From Halohasta litorea (GTDB lineage: Archaea; Halobacteriota; Halobacteria; Halobacteriales; Haloferacaceae): 64,000 bases of DNA. The translations under genes and the position numbers were made by a program. Positions 9,076-17,892 of the stretch are shown here, in pieces. Below the pieces are notes generated by a model. That model was given only the letters and a program-made list of their open reading frames with translations, did not search any database and was not told the origin of the DNA. The stretch lies in NCBI RefSeq assembly GCF_024494645.1, contig NZ_JANHDJ010000008.1, forward strand, positions 39,843-103,842, in the 5' to 3' direction. The number at the start of each line of letters is the position of its first letter. Positions within the stretch are counted from its first letter, which is position 1.

Positions 9076-10052
9076 TGACCGCGATCCGAACGCTGTTGCC
9101 GGGGATCGTGGTCCTGCTGGGGCTGGCTGCGGTCGCACAGGCCGTGGGTGCAGCGACACCGCTGAGTCCGCTGATCGCCGCGATCGGGATCGGTGTCGTC
9201 GTCGCGGGCGTGGTCGGCGTTCCCGGGTGGGCCGAACCCGGCGTCGACCGACACAAACTCCTCTTGGAGACCGGGATCGTCCTGCTCGGTGCCCAACTCA
9301 CCGTCGGGCAGTTGGTGACCACCGGGCCGCTGGTCGTGGGATTGGCGATCGTCGTCGTCGTCGTGGGTGTGCTGTTCGTCGAGCTCGTCGGTCGACAGGT
9401 CGGTATCGAATCCCGAACGCGCTCGCTGTTGGCCGCGGGCGCGAGCGTGTGTGGGGTCTCGGCTGTCCTCGCGGTGGCCGGGAGCATCGACGGCGACGAG
9501 GCCGAGATCAGCTACGCGGCGGGGACAGTGCTGCTGTTCGATGCGATCACCCTCGTGGCCTTCCCGATCATTGGAACCGCCCTCGGGTTGGGTGACCGCG
9601 TGTTCGGCGTCTGGGCCGGGTTGAGCCTCTTTTCGACTGGGCCAGCCGCGGCGGTCGGCTTCGCGGTCTCCGAGACCGCGGGCCAGTGGGCGACGATCAC
9701 CAAACTCATCCGGAACACGTTCATCGGCGTGCTGGCGGTCGCCTACGCGCTCTACTACACGAGTGGCGACGAGCAGACCGGTGCCAGCGAAATCTGGTAT
9801 CGGTTCCCCAAGTTCCTCGTCGGCTTCCTCGCCGTCGCGCTGTTCGCCAACCTCGGCGTCATCGATTCGGCTGCGCAATCGGCCATCGGGACAGTCGGCG
9901 ACTGGTTGTTCGCGCTGGCGTTCGTCGGTCTCGGCTTCGAGCTCAACCCCCGGCGGCTCCGGTCGACCGGGATGCGTCCGCTGTTGGTCGTCCTCGCACA
10001 GCTCGTGACCGTCAGCCTGCTGACCCTCGGTGCGGTCTCCGTGCTGCTGTAA
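9075..10052 (+). CDS. YeiH/UPF0324 putative sulfate (sulfite) exporter family membrane protein
   Basis: 325 residues with about ten membrane helices. It carries the family landmarks: GIVLLGAQLT, the central GASVCGVSAVLAVAG, AAGTVLLFDAITLVAFP, TKLIRNTF, and the closing GFELNPRRLRSTG...PLLVV. This is the PSE family, to which the TauZ-type protein of taurine/sulfolactate degraders belongs and which is proposed to export sulfite or sulfate. It sits directly before the SuyA/SuyB/ComC-like operon, as expected if sulfite is released there. The transport substrate is inferred from family and context. Confidence 0.8.
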   Translation: MTAIRTLLPGIVVLLGLAAVAQAVGAATPLSPLIAAIGIGVVVAGVVGVPGWAEPGVDRHKLLLETGIVLLGAQLTVGQLVTTGPLVVGLAIVVVVVGVLFVELVGRQVGIESRTRSLLAAGASVCGVSAVLAVAGSIDGDEAEISYAAGTVLLFDAITLVAFPIIGTALGLGDRVFGVWAGLSLFSTGPAAAVGFAVSETAGQWATITKLIRNTFIGVLAVAYALYYTSGDEQTGASEIWYRFPKFLVGFLAVALFANLGVIDSAAQSAIGTVGDWLFALAFVGLGFELNPRRLRSTGMRPLLVVLAQLVTVSLLTLGAVSVLL

Positions 10053-10153
10053 GCGGATCGTCCTGTTCTGTCACGAACTGACTCCCGTCTCTGTCACGAA
10101 CCGATACTTGCCTCGTGGTCGTGAGCGAACAACCGGGTATCGTGTCCATTTGA

Positions 10154-10178
10154 GAAAGCATTATAAACACGGGCTTTC
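10154..10178 (+). promoter_or_regulatory. promoter of the SuyA/SuyB/ComC-like operon with flanking inverted repeat
   Basis: The TATA-like ATTATAAAC at about 10160-10168 lies 25-30 bases before the ATG at 10193. It is flanked by GAAAGC (10154-10159) and GCTTTC (10173-10178), a 6-bp inverted repeat that could be an operator. Confidence 0.45.
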
Positions 10179-10192
10179 GTTATCCAAACTGT

Positions 10193-10516
10193 ATGGCGGA
10201 CAGATACCTAGAGGTAGTCGAACCAGTAGATAACGTCGCGACCGCGCTTCGTGACGTTACAGCCGGCGAGACCGTTACGGTCGCCGTCGGTGACGAGGAA
10301 CGAACCATCGAAATATCCGAAGACGTCGGATTCGGCCACAAGATCGCCATCGAGGATATCACGGACGGCGAGACGATCACGAAGTACGGCAAGTCCATCG
10401 GGAACGCCACCGAAGCGATCCCGGCTGGCTCCTTCGTCCACGTCCACAACGTCGAATCGAACTACGGGCGCGGCGACCTGGCAGAAGAATCAGACGTAGA
10501 GGCAATCAGCGAGTAA
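10193..10516 (+). CDS. UxaA/SuyA-like SAF-domain subunit
   Basis: 107 residues, one SAF domain equal to the N-terminal part of altronate dehydratase UxaA and to the small subunit of (R)-sulfolactate sulfo-lyase SuyA. Landmarks are VGFGHKIAIEDI, GETITKYGKSIG and FVHVHNVESNYGRGDL. It pairs with the large subunit that starts 3 bases downstream. The two-protein split (about 107 + 388 residues) is as in SuyA/SuyB; bacterial UxaA is one polypeptide, but split forms of altronate dehydratase also occur. Role: half of an iron-dependent lyase removing water or sulfite from a C3-C6 acid. Confidence 0.8.
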   Translation: MADRYLEVVEPVDNVATALRDVTAGETVTVAVGDEERTIEISEDVGFGHKIAIEDITDGETITKYGKSIGNATEAIPAGSFVHVHNVESNYGRGDLAEESDVEAISE

Positions 10517-10519
10517 TCC

Positions 10520-11686
10520 ATGTCCGAATTCCTAGGCTACGAACGCGACGACGGCAGTATCGGCATCCGAAACCACACCGTAATCATCTCGACGGCACCG
10601 TACGCCAACGACACGGTCGAGCGCACGGCGGACATCGTCGACGACGCGATTCCGATCACCCATCCGCTGGGTCGGTGTCAGACCAAACCCGACGTGTTCC
10701 AGACCTATCGGACGCTGCTTGGGTATGCGACCCACCCGAACACCTACGGCGCGGTCGTCGTCGCCCACGCGGGCGAAATCGTCGACGGCGACGAGCTGGC
10801 CGAAGACATCGCCGCAACCGGCCGCCCGAGCGCCTCGATCAACATCCACGAGGAGAAGGGTGTGATGAACGCGCTGGATTCGGCGGTCGACGCCGCCCAG
10901 GAGATGGTCCAGGACGCCAGCGCCCAGCGTCGGGTGCCGGCCGACATGTCCAAACTCACTTTCGGGATCAACTGTGCGACTTCGGATACGACCAGCGGGC
11001 TCTGCCAGCACAAGGCCACCGCGGGTGCGGTCTGGCGGCTCATCGACAACCACGGCGGCCGGGGTTGTTTCGCCGAGACGCCGGAGTTCTTCGGCGGCGA
11101 GAACGAACTCTCCGAGCGGGCGGTCGACGACGAGGTCAGACAGGAGATCCTCGACCGCGTCGAACACTGGGACAACCGCTTGCAGGCGACCGGATACGAC
11201 GTTCGCGGTGCCCAGCCGACCCCGGACAACATGGACGGTGGACTCACCACCATCGAGGAGAAGTCTCTCGGTGCGCTCGTGAAATCCGGCGACGGTCCTA
11301 TCCAGGACATCATCGACTACGGTGAGAAGATCCCCGATAAATCAGGGATGTACATCATGGATACGCCGGGCCACGGCGCGGAGTCGGTTACCGGCATCGG
11401 TGCCGGCGGTGCCCACTTCATGGTTATCTCGACCGGTCAGGGCCACACGCTTTCGAACGCCGTGATGCCGACGATCAAGATCACCGGCAACCCACACAGC
11501 GCCGAGCGAGTGCCCGAACAGACTGACGTCGACGTCAGCGAGGCGCTGGTCGGCGACGAGTCCATCGACTGGGCCACCGACGAGCTGTGGGAGGAGCTGA
11601 CCGATGTCATCAACGGCAAGCTGACCCTCAGCGAGACGATGGGCGAGAGTCAGTTCGCCATCCACCGCATCGGTCCCTCGACGTAA
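10520..11686 (+). CDS. UxaA/SuyB-like dehydratase/sulfo-lyase large subunit
   Basis: 388 residues, UxaA C-terminal domain family (altronate/galactarate dehydratase, (R)-sulfolactate sulfo-lyase SuyB). Family segments: GYERDDGSIGIRNH near the N-terminus, FGINCATSDTTSG (where UxaA has an ECGGSD Cys), ETPEFFGGENEL, GGLTTIEEKSLG and GHGAESVTGIGAGG. Compared with E. coli UxaA as I remember it, HTYGCSQ is replaced by HPLGRCQTK, and the GLGCE Cys is absent (VAHAGEI). This points to a divergent subfamily and makes a substrate other than altronate likely. It lies between SuyA-like and ComC-like genes with a 1-base overlap downstream, the gene set of bacterial sulfolactate degraders. Confidence 0.8.
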   Translation: MSEFLGYERDDGSIGIRNHTVIISTAPYANDTVERTADIVDDAIPITHPLGRCQTKPDVFQTYRTLLGYATHPNTYGAVVVAHAGEIVDGDELAEDIAATGRPSASINIHEEKGVMNALDSAVDAAQEMVQDASAQRRVPADMSKLTFGINCATSDTTSGLCQHKATAGAVWRLIDNHGGRGCFAETPEFFGGENELSERAVDDEVRQEILDRVEHWDNRLQATGYDVRGAQPTPDNMDGGLTTIEEKSLGALVKSGDGPIQDIIDYGEKIPDKSGMYIMDTPGHGAESVTGIGAGGAHFMVISTGQGHTLSNAVMPTIKITGNPHSAERVPEQTDVDVSEALVGDESIDWATDELWEELTDVINGKLTLSETMGESQFAIHRIGPST

Positions 11687-12690
11687 TGCGGGTCGACCGG
11701 AACCGCGCGGTCGAGGTCGCCGCCGATGCCTTCCGCGCACACGGGATCTCCGAGGCCGATGCGACACAGACCGCCGAGGCCCTCGTCAGTGCCGATGCAC
11801 GCGGCAAGCATTCACACGGGTTGCTCCGACTCCCACGGTTCGTCCGCGGTATCGAACACGGGAACGTCGACCCCGACGGGAGCATCGAGGTGGTCGCCGA
11901 GCACGGCGGCGCAGCAACGCTCAGCGGCGGCTCGCGGCTCGGGCCGGTCGTCGCCAGCGTGGCGGTCGCCGAGGCGATGGACCGCGCCGCGGAGTTCGGC
12001 GTCGGTGCCGTCGGCGTCCACGACTCGAACCACCTCGGGATGTTGGGCTACTACACCGACCAGGTGCTCCAAGAGGGGTTCGTGGGGATCGGTCTCACGA
12101 ATACGGAGCCAGCGATGCCGCCCTACGGCGGCACCGAACCGGTGTTGGGAACGAACCCGATCGCTATCGGGCTACCGACCGATCCGGCGTTCAATCTCGA
12201 TATGTCGACCTCGGGCATCGCACGCGGGACTGTGCTGCACTACCAGGAGACTGACCAACAACTGCCTGAGGGCGTTGCGCTCGATGCCGAGGGACAGCCG
12301 ACAACCGACCCTGAAGCCGCACTCGATGGAACGATACTCCCCTTCGGTGGGACGAAAGGCTCCGGGTTAGCCATCGCCGTCGAGGTGCTTGCGGGGGGGC
12401 TCGTCGGTGCCGCAATGGGGACCGACGTCACAGGAACCTACCACACCGAAGATCCCTGTACGAAAGGGGACCTTTTCGTGGTCATCGATCCCGAGGCACT
12501 TGGTGTTCCCGAGTTCGGACAGCGGGCTTCGGAGTTCCTCACCGGACTGGTCGAGGGAGAACCGGCTGCCCACGTCGACGAGATCCGTCTACCCGGGCAA
12601 CGCTCGATAGAACGCGACCGGACGGCGACCCGCGTCGAGATCGAGGACGACCTCTGGGCAGAGATTCAGTCGCTCGCTGACGGCGACTGA
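11686..12690 (+). CDS. malate/L-lactate dehydrogenase family protein, ComC-like (sulfolactate dehydrogenase candidate)
   Basis: 334 residues; the ATG overlaps the previous stop (TAATG). Ldh_2 family (non-Rossmann NAD(P)-dependent 2-hydroxyacid dehydrogenases). Landmarks are ADARGKHSHGLLRLP, HDSNHLGMLGYYTD, GLTNTEPAMPPYGG, LGTNPIAIGLP, LDMSTSGIARG, LPFGGTKGSGLA and CTKGDLFVVIDP. These segments resemble archaeal L-sulfolactate dehydrogenase ComC as I recall it, especially NTEPAM.P.GG and CTKGDLF. The family also includes malate, lactate, ureidoglycolate and diketogulonate enzymes. As third gene of a SuyA-SuyB-ComC order it is best read as converting sulfopyruvate and sulfolactate, giving the enantiomer used by the lyase. 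Function is inferred. Confidence 0.8.
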   Translation: MRVDRNRAVEVAADAFRAHGISEADATQTAEALVSADARGKHSHGLLRLPRFVRGIEHGNVDPDGSIEVVAEHGGAATLSGGSRLGPVVASVAVAEAMDRAAEFGVGAVGVHDSNHLGMLGYYTDQVLQEGFVGIGLTNTEPAMPPYGGTEPVLGTNPIAIGLPTDPAFNLDMSTSGIARGTVLHYQETDQQLPEGVALDAEGQPTTDPEAALDGTILPFGGTKGSGLAIAVEVLAGGLVGAAMGTDVTGTYHTEDPCTKGDLFVVIDPEALGVPEFGQRASEFLTGLVEGEPAAHVDEIRLPGQRSIERDRTATRVEIEDDLWAEIQSLADGD

Positions 12691-12863
12691 ACGACCCTTG
12701 ACGGCCGACTGAAACCGTCAATGCCGTCGAGGTCAGACAACCGGGTGACGACGACTGTCCACGTGTGCAGTCGTCGAACCCATCCTAACGAGGCACCCTC
12801 CGAAACCCGTTCGAACGGAGCCAACCTGATTTTATTTATCATAATATCGATGAAAAACGATAA

Positions 12864-12872
12864 CAATTAATA
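12864..12872 (+). promoter_or_regulatory. TATA-like element of the sugar-binding lipoprotein gene
   Basis: AATTAATAG about 30 bases before the ATG at 12898, within a roughly 60-base A/T-rich stretch that stands out from the GC-rich surroundings. Confidence 0.4.
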
Positions 12873-12897
12873 GGGTATGTGATAGACAGTTTCACGT

Positions 12898-14202
12898 ATG
12901 ACAGATGATGTCAGTGATAGACGTAGGCGTGGAGTGCTTAAAACAGTGGCCACTGGTAGTATCGCACTACTGGCTGGCTGTACCGACAACGGCTCGAGTT
13001 CGGGTGGCGATGGCGGTGGCGGATCCGCGGAGATGACGTACGTCTACCCGGGCTACTTCAGCAACGACGCCTCCGATCTCGTTCCGATGTTCGAGGAGCA
13101 GGCCGAGAACATCACCCTCGATTCCCAGCAGACGCCGTCGGATGCGTCCTCGACCCGGGAGTACTACATCAACCAGTTCGTCTCGGGCTCCTCGTCGTTC
13201 GATGTCGGGAACATGGACGTGATCTGGCCCGGCGAGTTCGTCGACAACGGCTGGGCGGCCGAGGTCGAGGATCCACAGGGCCACACGGACAACATGGTCC
13301 AGACACCCATCGATTCGGTGACCATCGACGGGACGATGTACGGGATGCCGATCCACACGGACGCCAACGCACTGTACTACCGGACCGACCTGCTCTCGGA
13401 GTACGGCTACGACAGCCCGCCGGAGACCTACATGGAGCTCGTTAACATGGCCCAAGACATTATGGACCAGTCCGACGAGGACCTCAACGGCTACATCTGG
13501 CAGGGCGGCTCCAACGAGGGGCTGACGATCATGTGGCTCAACTGGCTGTGGGGGATGGGAGGGTCGATCCGGCAGGACGGCGACCTCGTCGTCAACTCCC
13601 AGGAGGGAATCGACGCACTGCAGCACGCCGTCGACCTGATCCACGAGTACGAGGTTACCCCCGAGTCCGTCCCAGCGTCTGCGACCGACCAGAACCGGCA
13701 GACGTTCCAGCAGGGGAATACGATCTTCATGCGCAACTGGCCGTACGCGGTCTCGCTGATGAACGAGGACGGCTCGGCCGTGCAGGGTAACTTCGACGTC
13801 GCGCCGCTGCCGAAAGCCGAGGGCAATCCCGACGCGAACAACTCCTGTCTCGGCGGCTGGAACCTGTTCATCAACGCCAACTCGGAGAACCCCGAGGCCG
13901 CCCAGCAGTTCGCCAGCTACATGGCCTCGATGGAGGCCCAGGAGAACATGGCGCTGGAACACAGCCGACTCCCAGTTCGGGAGGAGCTGTACAGCGACGA
14001 GTACTACGAGCAGGCCGAGCATCTGGAGACGTTCGCGGAGATCGTCGACCAGACCAGCGCACGACCGGCGTCGGCGCAGTACTCGACGTTCTCGGAGATC
14101 GTCTACTCGAACTGTAACGCAGCCCTCGTTCAGGACAAAACCCCCGAGGAGGCGCTCAACGACGCCCAAGAAGAGATCGATAGCGACGTCAACAACGCCT
14201 GA
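12898..14202 (+). CDS. ABC sugar-binding lipoprotein (extracellular solute-binding family 1)
   Basis: 434 residues. A twin-arginine signal with lipobox (DRRRRGVLKTVATG...LLAGC) is followed by a Gly/Ser-rich linker and a MalE-type binding fold (MYGMPIHTDANALYYRTDLL, GTQ-like TFQQGNTIFMRNWPYA, CLGGWNLFINANSENPEAA). It is folded before export and anchored outside the membrane, delivering a sugar or oligosaccharide to the permeases at 6972-8826, from which it is separated by the exporter and lyase operons. The promoter is leaderless. The same family includes sulfoquinovose-binding SmoF, but specificity cannot be read from sequence. Confidence 0.9.
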   Translation: MTDDVSDRRRRGVLKTVATGSIALLAGCTDNGSSSGGDGGGGSAEMTYVYPGYFSNDASDLVPMFEEQAENITLDSQQTPSDASSTREYYINQFVSGSSSFDVGNMDVIWPGEFVDNGWAAEVEDPQGHTDNMVQTPIDSVTIDGTMYGMPIHTDANALYYRTDLLSEYGYDSPPETYMELVNMAQDIMDQSDEDLNGYIWQGGSNEGLTIMWLNWLWGMGGSIRQDGDLVVNSQEGIDALQHAVDLIHEYEVTPESVPASATDQNRQTFQQGNTIFMRNWPYAVSLMNEDGSAVQGNFDVAPLPKAEGNPDANNSCLGGWNLFINANSENPEAAQQFASYMASMEAQENMALEHSRLPVREELYSDEYYEQAEHLETFAEIVDQTSARPASAQYSTFSEIVYSNCNAALVQDKTPEEALNDAQEEIDSDVNNA

Positions 14203-14352
14203 GAGCACGGCGGGGTCACCGACCGGTATCCCTCATCCCTACCTGATTTTACATCGTCCGATCGCCGAGACGGCGCTGTCGCTGTATACCGAGCTGATTC
14301 ATTACGTGGAACGTTGCTGGTGTTCACAGACGCGTACGGACGAGTAGCAACC

Positions 14353-14402
14353 GTTCGTCGACTGATTGTGAGGCAGTTCGTTCGTCGACTGGTTGTTAGG
14401 CG
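14353..14402. repeat. two imperfect 27-bp tandem repeats at the 3' end of the aldolase gene
   Basis: GTTCGTCGACTGATTGTGAG at 14353 recurs 27 bases later as GTTCGTCGACTGGTTGTTAG. The second copy overlaps the aldolase stop codon, so the first looks like a duplicated, decayed gene end. Confidence 0.5.
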
Positions 14403-15298
14403 GTCCGTTTGGTGATCCGCTCGGAGATATCGCGGTAGGCGGTAGTCAGTGCGGCCCGTTCGTCGTCGGTCAACTGCGGCAGCGGCGGCAGCGGCTCGCC
14501 GATGTCTAGCCCGTGTTGGTCGACGAGATGTTTCATCGCCGCTGCGGTGGGAACGTCACTGATGGCGGTGACGAACGGCGTGACGACCTCGCGCATCAGT
14601 CGCTGGGCCTCTCCCAAGGACTCACGTGTGTACGCCTCGTAGAGTTCCCTCATTGCACCCGGAAACACGTTGGCCGGGCCAGCAATGAGACCGTCAGCAC
14701 CCACTTCGAGCGAGGCAGTTGCCAACCCCGTTGCACCTTGGAAGACGGCGAACTCCTCCGCCGTTTCGGTGACGATCCGGTGGTGGTAGGTGAGATCTCC
14801 GGAGGTGTCTTTCAGCCCGACGATATCGTCGTGGGCTGCCAGCTTCCTGACGAGGTCGACACCGAGTTCGTTCCCCGTCAACTGCGGAATGTTGTACAAC
14901 AGTACCGGGAGCGACGAGCCATCGGCGATCCCGGTGAAGAATCGTTCAAGGCCCGGTTGGGTCGTCCCGAGATAGTACGGCGAGACGACCACCGCGGCAT
15001 CGGCACCAGCATCGTCTACTGCTTCGATGTTGTCCAAGACGTCGTCGACGCTCGTGTCGCAACAGCCCGCCATTACGGTTGTCTCGTCGGCAGCGGCCTC
15101 GACGACGGTTTCGACGACACGACGGTTCTGTGCAGTCGTCAAGCTCGAAAACTCACCGATCGAGCTGCCGGGGAACAGACCGTGGACGCCACCATCCACG
15201 AGCCTGTTCGTAAACTGTGTGAGCGCGTCGGTATCGATTGATCGCTGGGAGCCGTGGGTAGGCGTCGCCATAGGAACGACTGTTCCCGAAAGGTTCAT
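14396..15298 (-). CDS. DapA/KDG-aldolase family protein (class I aldolase)
   Basis: 300 residues from the ATG at 15298, giving the usual N-terminus LSGTVVPMATPT; a TATA element (ATTATAAT on the minus strand, near 15323-15330) lies about 27 bases upstream. Dihydrodipicolinate synthase/N-acetylneuraminate lyase fold: GSSIGEFSSLT in place of the GTTGE-type site, YYLGTTQ, catalytic Tyr in LLYNIPQLTG, and Schiff-base Lys in GLKDTSGD. Such enzymes split 2-keto-3-deoxy acids into pyruvate and an aldehyde. Between dehydratase and aldehyde dehydrogenase in the inferred pathway, it would make pyruvate plus a C2-C3 aldehyde (glyceraldehyde, lactaldehyde or sulfolactaldehyde). Confidence 0.87.
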   Translation of the reverse strand: MNLSGTVVPMATPTHGSQRSIDTDALTQFTNRLVDGGVHGLFPGSSIGEFSSLTTAQNRRVVETVVEAAADETTVMAGCCDTSVDDVLDNIEAVDDAGADAAVVVSPYYLGTTQPGLERFFTGIADGSSLPVLLYNIPQLTGNELGVDLVRKLAAHDDIVGLKDTSGDLTYHHRIVTETAEEFAVFQGATGLATASLEVGADGLIAGPANVFPGAMRELYEAYTRESLGEAQRLMREVVTPFVTAISDVPTAAAMKHLVDQHGLDIGEPLPPLPQLTDDERAALTTAYRDISERITKRTA

Positions 15299-15364
15299 GA
15301 AAGTCACAATGACCACCACTCAATTATAATTTTGGATGCCGGTGTGGCTACGCTGACTGGATCC

Positions 15365-17710
15365 TTACCTGGCCGATTCGTCCGTGTCTGTCGGTGTCGC
15401 GTCGGTTCGGTCGGTTTCGAACGTTGCGAGCCGCTCGGAAAGCGTCGTCGCACGGTCCCGTAACGCCTCCGCACGGGCGGTCACCGTCGACATCGTCCGA
15501 CTCTGTTCGCTTGCGGTCTCGGCAACGGCTTGGGCGCGGTCGGTGACTGTCCGGCTGATCTCGGCGACGTCGTCGATGTCACTCGCTACCTCTTGTGTGG
15601 TCCGGGCCTGTTCGCCGGTCGCCCGATCGATCTCCGCCGCACTGTGGTCGGCCGATTCGACGCTGTCGACGATCTCGTCGAGGGCGTTCTGCACCTCGGT
15701 GACAGTCGAGGACGCTTCGCCGACGGCCTCCCGCATCTCGGTCATCTCGGTGGCAGTGTGATCTGTCTGGGTCTGCACGGCCTCGATCCGGTCGGCAATA
15801 TCGTCGGTCGCGTCGGCGGTTTCGGCCGCGAGTTGCTTGACCTCGTCGGCGACGACGCCGAACCCGTCGTCCTCGCCGTTGGCCGCGGCGGCCTCGATGT
15901 TGGCATTCAGCGCCAGCAGGTTCGTCTGCTCGGCGATCTCGGCGATGAGGTCCGCGACATCACCGATGGCGCGTACCTGTTCGTCGAGGCTATTCATCTG
16001 ATCGACGGTTTCGGTCGCCTGAGTTCGTAACGCCTCCATCTTTTCGAGGGCGTCCTCCGTGGCCGCCCGCCCCTCGGTGCCGCGGTCGACCGACCGCTGT
16101 GTGGCGTCGGCCACCTCGCTGGCGCTGGCGGCCACCTCCTCGATGTTCCCCGAGAGCGCTGCGGTCTCTTCGGTCATCCGATCGAGACGCTGGCTTTGCT
16201 CGCTGGCAGCATCCGAGATCCCGTCGACCCGTTGGCTGACGCGGTTGCTGCGTGCTTCGACGTCCTCGGCACGCTCGGCGACATCGATACTGGCCGCCGC
16301 CACGTCGTCGGCGAACCCCCGGACATCGGCGATCGTCGACTCGAAGTCGTCGATCATCTCGTTGAACGCGACGGCGATCTCGGCCATCGACTCGTTGTCG
16401 ACGGTCTCGTCGAGGCGGTGGTGAAGTTCACCATCCGCACAGGCACGCATCGTCGACCCGAACTGACTGGCACGGTCTTCAAGCGTCTGTGAGAGTGCTC
16501 GCGCCTCGTTTCGTGCGCTCTCAGCATCTTCGCGTGCGTCACGCGCATCGGCCAGCGCTGACTCCGTCTCCGTGAACTGCTCGCGAAGCGACTGCCGCAT
16601 GTCGTCGAACCGATCGAATAGCCGTCCGATCTCGTCGTCCCGTGGCGTCGAGAGCTCGGTTTCGAGATCGCCATCCTGGATCCCTTCGGCCCGCCGTCGG
16701 AGCTGTTTGAGCGGCCTGACCGTCTGGCGGCCGAGCGCCGTAGCCACGAGACCCAACGCGAGGACGCTCCCGGTGATGATGACCAACACGTTCGTGCCGA
16801 CGGAGCGTCCGATGGCGTAGGCCTCCCGGGTTCCGAGGCTGACTGCGACGACCCAGTCGGTCTGTTTGATCGGGGCGTACGCACGGACATCTCGGTCGGT
16901 TTCGAGCGACTCCACCCTCCCGTCCTCGACAGCCGCGGTGAAGGCCGAACCGTTCGACACCGCGTTCCCCCCGGTTCCGTCGGGTGCGAGCACCACCTCA
17001 CCCGTCTTATCGACGATGGTCATCCGGGAGCCGGTTTCGCTCCCGGCGAATCCGGTTATTCGGCGTTCGATCGAGCCGACGACCACGACAGCGCGGTCGC
17101 TGTCGGGGACGGGACTGACAAACGCGAGCACAGTCTCGTTGTCCTGTTCGTAGGTCGTGTTGCCGATGGTGACCATCGACGAACTGTACCAGTCGACCGA
17201 GTCCACCTGATCGGCCCAGGGCCGGTCGACCCCCGCGATCGACTCCCCATCCAGTTCGAACTCGGTGCTGCTCAGGAGTTGCCCGGCTTCGGTGTCTACG
17301 ATGTGCACCGCGGCAATATCGAGGGTGCCATGGTTCTGGGCGGTAGTGAGATAGCCGTCGACCGCCCGTTTGTCACCCGTCCGTACCGGTTCGGCGTCGG
17401 AAATGAATCGTGTCTGGACCTGCATCTCCCTGACCCAGCTCCCGACGGCTGAGGCCTGCATCGACGCCTGCGACTGGAGTTGGTTCTGTGTCTCCTCGTG
17501 GAGCTCGGACTGGATCTCGGCGTAGCTCGCGCCGCCGAGCCCGGCGATAACGACGACGACAACGAGCATCGAGATGGCGAACTTCGCGGCGTACCGTCGG
17601 CGGACGAACTCGGGTGTGATCCGACGGGCGATCCTTCCAACCCAATCCAACATTGTAGTGACAGCTTCCCGCCAGTCCGACGACTCATCGGTCGCTGCTT
17701 GCCCGGTCAT
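15365..17710 (-). CDS. methyl-accepting chemotaxis transducer with extracellular Cache-type sensor
   Basis: 781 residues from the ATG at 17710, chosen because the TATA-like ATTATAAT at 17733-17740 lies about 27 bases upstream; an in-frame ATG at 17722 is too close to it. There is a membrane helix near residues 25-50, an extracellular sensory domain of about 240 residues with dCache features, a second helix ([20 protein letters not shown]), two HAMP domains, and a long coiled-coil signalling domain with the hairpin [18 protein letters not shown]. It lies inside the catabolic cluster with a similar promoter box to its neighbours, so it probably directs swimming toward the substrate of this pathway or a breakdown product. 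Confidence 0.9.
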   Translation of the reverse strand: MTGQAATDESSDWREAVTTMLDWVGRIARRITPEFVRRRYAAKFAISMLVVVVVIAGLGGASYAEIQSELHEETQNQLQSQASMQASAVGSWVREMQVQTRFISDAEPVRTGDKRAVDGYLTTAQNHGTLDIAAVHIVDTEAGQLLSSTEFELDGESIAGVDRPWADQVDSVDWYSSSMVTIGNTTYEQDNETVLAFVSPVPDSDRAVVVVGSIERRITGFAGSETGSRMTIVDKTGEVVLAPDGTGGNAVSNGSAFTAAVEDGRVESLETDRDVRAYAPIKQTDWVVAVSLGTREAYAIGRSVGTNVLVIITGSVLALGLVATALGRQTVRPLKQLRRRAEGIQDGDLETELSTPRDDEIGRLFDRFDDMRQSLREQFTETESALADARDAREDAESARNEARALSQTLEDRASQFGSTMRACADGELHHRLDETVDNESMAEIAVAFNEMIDDFESTIADVRGFADDVAAASIDVAERAEDVEARSNRVSQRVDGISDAASEQSQRLDRMTEETAALSGNIEEVAASASEVADATQRSVDRGTEGRAATEDALEKMEALRTQATETVDQMNSLDEQVRAIGDVADLIAEIAEQTNLLALNANIEAAAANGEDDGFGVVADEVKQLAAETADATDDIADRIEAVQTQTDHTATEMTEMREAVGEASSTVTEVQNALDEIVDSVESADHSAAEIDRATGEQARTTQEVASDIDDVAEISRTVTDRAQAVAETASEQSRTMSTVTARAEALRDRATTLSERLATFETDRTDATPTDTDESAR

Positions 17711-17730
17711 ACGTTGAGTCATCCCACACC

Positions 17731-17740
17731 AGATTATAAT
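17731..17740 (-). promoter_or_regulatory. TATA box of the transducer gene
   Basis: ATTATAATCT on the minus strand, about 27 bases before the start at 17710; it fixes the start codon. Confidence 0.5.
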
Positions 17741-17860
17741 GATTATGATACTGGAACTACACTCGCTGCCGTCCAGTATCCGTCTTCGATCGGGTCGGTC
17801 AGCTCCCCAACCCTTGGGCGACGTTCTGGGATCCCACCGCAGCCGCCGACCGCTGCGTAA

Positions 17861-17870
17861 CACTTATAAT
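17861..17870 (+). promoter_or_regulatory. TATA box of the aldehyde dehydrogenase gene
   Basis: CACTTATAAT, about 27 bases before the ATG at 17893, indicating a leaderless mRNA divergent from the transducer. Confidence 0.5.
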
Positions 17871-17892
17871 TCTAAATTCCGACGACTGTATT

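Noticed and set aside
12967..14208. 413-codon frame antisense to the sugar-binding lipoprotein
   Set aside because: No start context, no domain; shadow.
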